A stretch of 64,000 bases of DNA from contig CAILUI010000436.1 in NCBI GenBank assembly GCA_903837355.1, positions 1 through 64,000 on the forward strand, written 5' to 3'. The DNA is from an uncultured Victivallales bacterium (GTDB taxonomy: Bacteria > Verrucomicrobiota > Lentisphaeria > Oligosphaerales > JAFGRS01). How positions within the stretch are numbered: position 1 is the stretch's first letter; each line of letters opens with the position of its first letter. The translations under genes were made by a program, and so were the position numbers. The notes under the pieces are model-generated. The model was given only the letters and a program-made list of their open reading frames with translations, did not search any database and had not been told where the DNA came from. Below, in pieces: positions 59,058-64,000 of this stretch.

Positions 59058-60415
59058 ACACCCAGCACGCCATGGTAGCGCTCATCCTGATCGTTGATGA
59101 CGACCCGAGCCAGCGCCAGTTACTCGGCGGCTTCCTCCGCCAGCAGGGCTTTGCGGTGGCCGAGGCGCCGTCGGGCAGCGCGGCTCTGGCCATCCTCGCG
59201 GAGCGGCCAGTGGCCTTGATGATCTCGGATGTTCGGATGCCCGGCATGACGGGGCTTGAGCTCATGCGTCACGCCCGCGAGCAGTTGCCGGCGCTGCCCG
59301 TGCTCATGGTCACCGCCTTTGCCGACATCCGTGACGCGGTCGGCGCCATGCGCGACGGGGCCCTGAACTACCTGGAGAAGCCCGTCGACCTGGACGAGTT
59401 ACGGAGCATGGTCAGAGAGGCGATCGGCGCCGTGGCGTCGGCGGCACCGCCGGCCGCGCCCGGCGTGCCTATCCCCGCCGATGTCGTCGCCGAGAGCCCG
59501 GCCATGCGCGACGCCTTGCGCGACGCGGCTTTGGTGGCGCCCTTCGATTCCCGCGTGCTGCTTACCGGCGAGAGCGGCACTGGCAAGGAGGTCGTGGCCA
59601 AACTGATCCATGCCTGGAGCCCCCGGCAGGGCCGTGCCATGCTCTCCATCAACTGCGCTGCGATCCCGGAGAACCTGCTCGAGAGTGAGCTTTTTGGCCA
59701 TGAACGCGGCGCCTTTACCGGCGCTGTAGAGGCGCGCATCGGCCGCTTCGAGGAGGCCCATGGCGGTACCCTCTTCCTGGACGAGATCGGCGAGATGCCG
59801 CCGGCCCTGCAGGCGAAGCTGTTGCGCGTGACCCAGGACGGCAGCTTCCAGCGCCTGGGCTCCAACCGCGTCGTCCAGACCGATGTTCGCCTGATCGCCG
59901 CCAGTAACCGCGATCTCGACCGCGAAGTCGCCCAGGGACGTTTCCGGGAGGATCTCTATTATCGCCTGAATGTCATTGAGATACGACTCCCTCCTTTGCG
60001 CGAACGCAGTGCCGACATCCTGCCGCTTGCCAACCATTTCGCACAGCGTTACGGCGGTGGGCGGCCACGGTTTTCGCCGGCGGTGGCGACCCGTCTGGCC
60101 CTCTACGCGTGGCCGGGGAACGTCCGCGAGCTGCAGAACGCCATGGAGCGCGCCGTGCTGATGGCCCGCGGTGGCATCATCCTGCCCGAGCATCTGCCGC
60201 GACGTATCCTGGAGGCCAGCGGCACCGGCGCGCCGGAGTTCGAGGCCGCACCGTCAGGGCGCCTGCAGGAGGTCGAAGACATGCTGATCCTGCAGACCTT
60301 GCGCGAGCATGGCTATAACCGTACCGAGACCGCCAGCGCCCTCGGCATCAGCCGCCGTGCCCTCATCTACAAACTGCGCCGCCTGGAAGAAGCCGGCAAC
60401 GCCATTCACTCCTGA
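59054..60415 (+). CDS. NtrC-family sigma-54-dependent response regulator
   Basis: A 453-aa cytosolic activator. The receiver domain has LIVDDD and ISDVRMPGMTG (phospho-acceptor Asp near 58) and the conserved LEKPV lysine. The AAA+ domain has GESGTGKEVVAK, ELFGHERGAFTGAVEARIGR with GAFTGA (the sigma-54 contact loop), GGTLFLDEIGEM and WPGNVREL. A Fis-type HTH ends the protein (NRTETASALGISRRALIYKL). It should activate sigma-54 promoters when phosphorylated by the adjacent kinase. Candidate targets in this window are the elements at 15487, 45221 and, less surely, 43021. The start ATG overlaps the kinase stop. Confidence 0.94.
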   Translation: MNTQHAMVALILIVDDDPSQRQLLGGFLRQQGFAVAEAPSGSAALAILAERPVALMISDVRMPGMTGLELMRHAREQLPALPVLMVTAFADIRDAVGAMRDGALNYLEKPVDLDELRSMVREAIGAVASAAPPAAPGVPIPADVVAESPAMRDALRDAALVAPFDSRVLLTGESGTGKEVVAKLIHAWSPRQGRAMLSINCAAIPENLLESELFGHERGAFTGAVEARIGRFEEAHGGTLFLDEIGEMPPALQAKLLRVTQDGSFQRLGSNRVVQTDVRLIAASNRDLDREVAQGRFREDLYYRLNVIEIRLPPLRERSADILPLANHFAQRYGGGRPRFSPAVATRLALYAWPGNVRELQNAMERAVLMARGGIILPEHLPRRILEASGTGAPEFEAAPSGRLQEVEDMLILQTLREHGYNRTETASALGISRRALIYKLRRLEEAGNAIHS

Positions 60416-60432
60416 AGACCGGAGACTCCACC

Positions 60433-62589
60433 ATGAACCGAGCCCGAGCCGCTGCCCTCGCCGTACTCTTGCCGATACTCGCCGCTGCGCCGGCCTTCGC
60501 CCAAGCGCCTGTGGAGGCCTATCGTGCCACCGCCTGTACGATCGCGCCCCGAATCGACGGCGTGGATAGCCCCGGCGAGTGGGCCGGGGCGACGCGCGCC
60601 GAGTTCGACCTCGCGATGGGAACAGCCAAGGGCGAGACCCGGCCGCCACGCCGGGCCGAACTGCGCTTCATGAACTCCTCCGTGAACCTCTATATCGCCT
60701 TCCGGGTGCCGGACGCGGCCCGCGACCTGCAGATGACGCCGCTGGTCGCCGACCTCGTGGTGCTGGCCTTCTGTCGGGGCGCGGAGCTAGCCGAGGGCGA
60801 TGACCGTCGGGTTCTGCTACCCGGCCTGTACGCAGACAAGCACGTCGTCTCTCCGGGCAAAGATGCCGATGACGCGCAGCGCGACGGCACTGGGGCCATG
60901 CGCTGGCAGGCTGGCGCCGGTGGCGGCGAGTACTTCGTCGAATGGCAGATCCCGCTCGCCTCCGGGGACAAGAACGATATCAGCACGGTCCCGGGTGGAC
61001 GACTGCGCTTCAACCTGGTCTACGCTGACCGTTTCAGCCCGACCCTGGCCGAGACCGAGTTCGGCGGCCGCTTTGGCGCCGACGCCGACCACGCTCAGGC
61101 CTGGGGCACGCTGACGCTGGCCAGCGAGGTCGGGCCCGAAGCCCCCGCCCCCGCCCCCGAATGGCTCGCACGCTGCTTCCCGCATACCGGCGCTCCGGAT
61201 CGGCTTGCCCACCGGTTGCGCCGCCTCGACGCCAGCGAGATCGACGTCAAGGGCCAGCTTGCGGGCTCGGTCATCGTCGAACTGACCTACCCCGGGCTGG
61301 ACGGGCGGGACGAGGTCGGGCAGGCGCGCCTCTTCCTGCCGCCCGTCCTACATGATCAGCCCAGCGCCCGCGTGCCCCTCGTTCATGTCGCTGGCTACGA
61401 GATCGACGAGGGCGGTGCCGCCGGACTGCTGGCGCTGGGTTACGCGGTCTCTACGCCCCACGCCCACCCGCTCAACCCCCTCGGCCGCGGTGTCTACCTC
61501 GACCGCGCCATCCTGCACGCCGCGCGCCAGTTGCCCTGCGTGGACGCCCGCCGAGTCTCGATCCAGGGCGGCAGCGCCGGCGGTTGGATGACGTTGATGC
61601 TGAGCGCCGACGCTTTCCCCCTGGTCTGGGCCATGGCCGATGTACCGCCGATCCACTGGGGCTACAACGCCGACTACATCGCCAGCCAGCAGGCCAACGC
61701 CGGACCCGTGGTCGGTTCGGACGCGCCGCGCCTGCCGTTTGTGCGGATTGTCGGGGGCATCGCCGAACAGGCGCGGTCGCTCTATGGCATGCCCTTTGAC
61801 AGCCCGGCGTACCTGGCACTCTCGCCCCTGGCACACCTTGACACCATCACCGCTCCGACCCAGGTGATCTTCACGACTGCCGACATGCTCGTGCCCGTCG
61901 ACCAGGTGGGCGCCGACCTCGTGCAGGCGCATGACCCGAAGCTCTTTCCCGAGGGCTTCAGCACGGCGCTGGCCGAGCGCTTCCCCAGTGTGAACGGCCA
62001 GCGGACGCTCCTCGGGGCCCTGCCGGCGGAGCGCTGCGCGGTCTACCGTCTGCCGCTGATCGCCGCGCCGACGCTGCTGGGGCCCGGAGGAGTGCCGCAG
62101 GGCGACGCCAAGCCGTTGGTCCTGCCCTTCGCGGCGGACAAGGTCTGGAGCATCGCCGTGGTCGAGGAGGGGCCAGTCGGGCCGCAGGTGGGCCACTTCA
62201 AGTACCACTGGGCCGTGGACCATGAGCCCTTCCGGCGCTGGGCGGACGCCCGCGGCGCGGTCGCTGACCAGCTCACGGCGCCGAAGCTCGAGCGCCTGAT
62301 GATGCGCCTGCGCGGCACGCCGTGGCGGCCGTTGCGGGTGCGGCCCCATGGCCAGGCGGAAGAGGTCGTCGGCAACCAGCTTGACTACCCTGAGGCCGAG
62401 ACCGCCGATGTGCTCCTCGGCCTGACGGCCTTCGCCACTGACGATGCCTGCGCCACCCGCCTCGGCACGCTCTATGCCCAACTGCCCGTGGACCTGAAGG
62501 CCCTCGGTGCCGCGCTGGGCGACGGCAGCGCCGCCGGCGTCCGCGCCGCCTTGGCCGCCGCGGCGCCTGCAGCTGGCCCCGGGCGCTGA
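60433..62589 (+). CDS. Exported CBM9-like / alpha-beta hydrolase (S9-like) protein
   Basis: A 718-aa exported protein (signal peptide AAALAVLLPILAAAPAFAQ). Residues of about 30-225 form a CBM9/DOMON-like sugar-binding domain (APRIDGVDSPGEWAGATRAE, GEYFVEWQIPLAS). An alpha/beta-hydrolase follows: VPLVHVAGYEIDEGG, a nucleophile elbow GGSAGGWMTLM and FTTADMLVPVDQVG with a candidate acidic residue. It could be an esterase or peptidase acting on polysaccharide-linked substrates. The gene begins 17 bp after the NtrC-type regulator, so it may be read from the same transcript. The ATG at 60433 has a GGAG sequence upstream. Confidence 0.75.
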   Translation: MNRARAAALAVLLPILAAAPAFAQAPVEAYRATACTIAPRIDGVDSPGEWAGATRAEFDLAMGTAKGETRPPRRAELRFMNSSVNLYIAFRVPDAARDLQMTPLVADLVVLAFCRGAELAEGDDRRVLLPGLYADKHVVSPGKDADDAQRDGTGAMRWQAGAGGGEYFVEWQIPLASGDKNDISTVPGGRLRFNLVYADRFSPTLAETEFGGRFGADADHAQAWGTLTLASEVGPEAPAPAPEWLARCFPHTGAPDRLAHRLRRLDASEIDVKGQLAGSVIVELTYPGLDGRDEVGQARLFLPPVLHDQPSARVPLVHVAGYEIDEGGAAGLLALGYAVSTPHAHPLNPLGRGVYLDRAILHAARQLPCVDARRVSIQGGSAGGWMTLMLSADAFPLVWAMADVPPIHWGYNADYIASQQANAGPVVGSDAPRLPFVRIVGGIAEQARSLYGMPFDSPAYLALSPLAHLDTITAPTQVIFTTADMLVPVDQVGADLVQAHDPKLFPEGFSTALAERFPSVNGQRTLLGALPAERCAVYRLPLIAAPTLLGPGGVPQGDAKPLVLPFAADKVWSIAVVEEGPVGPQVGHFKYHWAVDHEPFRRWADARGAVADQLTAPKLERLMMRLRGTPWRPLRVRPHGQAEEVVGNQLDYPEAETADVLLGLTAFATDDACATRLGTLYAQLPVDLKALGAALGDGSAAGVRAALAAAAPAAGPGR

Positions 62590-62647
62590 GCGAGGGTGCG
62601 CCGGCCAGAGCTCAGCGACCCAGCGTGTGCGCGGTTCGTTGCACGGG

Positions 62648-64000
62648 TTACTTCCTACGGGTGCCGCCGAGGGCTGGGGCGAGGGCGGGGAGAACATCCT
62701 GGGCTTCGCGGCGGTTGAGTTCGAAGAGCACGAAGCCGCCGGTGGCGGCGGCGCGGCTGACGTTGATCTGGCGGATGACCTCGATCGGGTCCAGCTTGGC
62801 GGTGGAGACGCCGATGCCGGGGTAGACCTCGACGCCGGTACCGCGCAGCCAGGCCAGTTGGCGCAGCACATCGCTCTTCTGGGCCTCGGCGCCACCGTGG
62901 TAGTTCATCGGGCAGACGAAGTCGACGTAGCGCTTCTGGGCCCAGGTGACCCAATCCTGCGCTACCGAATCGCGCGCCGAGGTCCAGTTGCTGAAGACGG
63001 CGGCGGAGACGTTGGCGTCGGGGCGGACCTGGCGGACGGCCTCGGCGACGCGGCGCACGGTCTCGGTGATCATCTGGCGGCGGAAGTCGTTCCACGGCCG
63101 GGCCAGGGCGCCGCCGGCGCTGACGGCGGCGGGCCAGTTGGCGAGGCGCCGGCCGAGGGCCTTCTCGAAGCCTTGGCGGCAGGTGTCGCAGTAGCAGCCA
63201 TCGCTGCCCGGGAAGCGGATGAAGTCGAGGTGCACGCCGGCGAGGTCGCGGTACTGGCTGACGAGCTCAGCGGCAGCGCGGGCTTCGAGCAGCCGATTGT
63301 CGGGATGGGAGGGGCAGAGCCACTCGCGCACCGCGCCGTCGTCAGTGCGCTGCAGGCGTCCGGCGCGGCGGAATTTGGCCAGGAGATCGGGAGGCGGGTT
63401 CTGCCCGAGGCTGAAGCAGAGCTTCCAGGCGTGAACGCGGATGCCGCGCGGGGTACAGGCTTTCAGGCAGGCACGCATCTGGTCTCCACGCTCCCTGAAG
63501 GTGGCGCTGGCGTCGAGCACCGCGCTGGGATAGTCGGCTTGCCCGGCGGTGGCGACGTTGACAAAGAGGGTATTGAGGCCGCTGGCCGCCATCTGTCCGG
63601 CGGTCTGCTCCCAGGTCCAGCCGGCGATGCCATAGCCGCGATGACACCACGCGCCCCGCAGTTCGCGGGCCGGCGCCGGCTGCAGCAGCATGACGCCGCG
63701 TGCGAGCTGGTCGCGACAGCGGTCGAGGCTGGCGATGCTCTCCGGGTAGCGGCCGCTCTGACCCTGGGCTTCGGCGGTGTGATAGAGGTCGGTGGCCTGA
63801 CGCAGGGCAGCCTGGCTCTGGGGGCTGTTGGCGGCGCGCGTGAGTAGGTGCTCGACGGTCTGCTCGAAGCCGGCCTCGGAGATACCTTCGGTGACGGCGC
63901 GGAGCTGGTGCGCGGCGGCGAGTCGCCAGACGTCGGGCAGGAAGTGGCCCACCAGGGCAAGCAGCAGGCGCCGACCGTTGGCGATGTCGCGGGCCAGGTA
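62648..64000 (-). CDS. GHL10-family (DUF187) glycoside-hydrolase-like protein, N terminus off the edge
   Basis: A partial reading of 450 residues; the start lies beyond the right edge, and the frame stays open to base 64000. The visible part has a helical N-terminal region and a barrel of the GHL10/DUF187 type: RGAWCHRGYGIAGWTWEQTA, GLNTLFVNVAT, IRVHAWKLCFSLG, HLDFIRFPGSDGCYCDTC, VSAAVFSNWTSARDSVAQDW, YVDFVCPMNYHGGAEAQKSD. Members act on carbohydrates but most are uncharacterised. The Asp of LDFIRFP and a later acidic residue are candidate catalytic positions. It converges with the alpha/beta hydrolase gene, leaving 58 bp. A GTG at 63952 is internal to the frame, not the true start. Confidence 0.8.
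   Translation of the reverse strand, partial: YLARDIANGRRLLLALVGHFLPDVWRLAAAHQLRAVTEGISEAGFEQTVEHLLTRAANSPQSQAALRQATDLYHTAEAQGQSGRYPESIASLDRCRDQLARGVMLLQPAPARELRGAWCHRGYGIAGWTWEQTAGQMAASGLNTLFVNVATAGQADYPSAVLDASATFRERGDQMRACLKACTPRGIRVHAWKLCFSLGQNPPPDLLAKFRRAGRLQRTDDGAVREWLCPSHPDNRLLEARAAAELVSQYRDLAGVHLDFIRFPGSDGCYCDTCRQGFEKALGRRLANWPAAVSAGGALARPWNDFRRQMITETVRRVAEAVRQVRPDANVSAAVFSNWTSARDSVAQDWVTWAQKRYVDFVCPMNYHGGAEAQKSDVLRQLAWLRGTGVEVYPGIGVSTAKLDPIEVIRQINVSRAAATGGFVLFELNRREAQDVLPALAPALGGTRRK

Overview
The window is about 64 kb of high-GC DNA from a diderm (Gram-negative-type) bacterium. It carries a near-complete type II secretion system (T2SS), a YfhM-type alpha-2-macroglobulin with PbpC, murD, TatA/TatC, and many large exported carbohydrate-active proteins. 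A zinc-ribbon/Ser-Thr-kinase/WD40 protein, an HzsA-related cytochrome fusion with an NPCBM domain, several families of PVC-type intergenic repeats, and pseudopilins reading R/P-FTxxE rather than G-FTxxE together suggest the PVC superphylum, most likely a Lentisphaerota-like lineage. This placement is inferred; no rRNA or other taxonomic marker is present. I see no tRNA, rRNA, CRISPR array, insertion sequence or prophage.

Layout. 1-502: non-coding, with a 41-bp tandem repeat and a hairpin. 503-4342 (-): kinase/WD40 protein interrupted by one in-frame TGA. 4612-5232: decayed DUF1016/YhcG-family nuclease fragment carrying two in-frame palindromes. 5284-15207: four secreted glycan-active proteins (two TIM-barrel proteins on -, a GH20-like protein on +, a beta-helix lyase-like protein on -). 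15487-16154: an isolated canonical gas-vesicle gene gvpA behind a good sigma-54 -24/-12 element, followed by a small membrane protein. 16322-19804: CHASE/PAS/GAF hybrid histidine kinase. 19811-29674 (-): nucleoside-type MFS transporter, a small secretin-N-domain-like protein, then alpha-2-macroglobulin and pbpC in one operon. 29981-35455: LipM-like octanoyltransferase, HzsA-like/cytochrome/NPCBM protein (-), sugar-phosphate-isomerase-like protein. 35493-36971 (-): tatA-tatC. 37385-40062: murD and a LysM lipoprotein joined by an ATGA overlap. 40178-45096: NHL-repeat protein and a clan-A glycoside hydrolase. 45312-60415: a small exported protein, then T2SS genes in the order E-F-G-H-I-J-K-L-M-C-D(N domains)-D(channel), then an NtrB/NtrC-type two-component pair. 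60433-64000: an exported CBM9/alpha-beta hydrolase and a GHL10-family hydrolase that runs off the right edge.

How it may fit together: the exported glycan-active proteins are plausible T2SS or Tat/Sec cargo. The NtrC-type activator at the end of the T2SS cluster has a GAFTGA loop, so it should act through sigma-54. Sigma-54-like elements lie in front of gvpA, of the small exported gene just upstream of gspE, and, more weakly, of the clan-A hydrolase. The most unusual points are the secretin split into two genes, four pseudopilins without the Gly at -1, an orphan gvpA with a predicted sigma-54 promoter, and in-frame TGA codons in two otherwise intact genes (gspF and the WD40 kinase).
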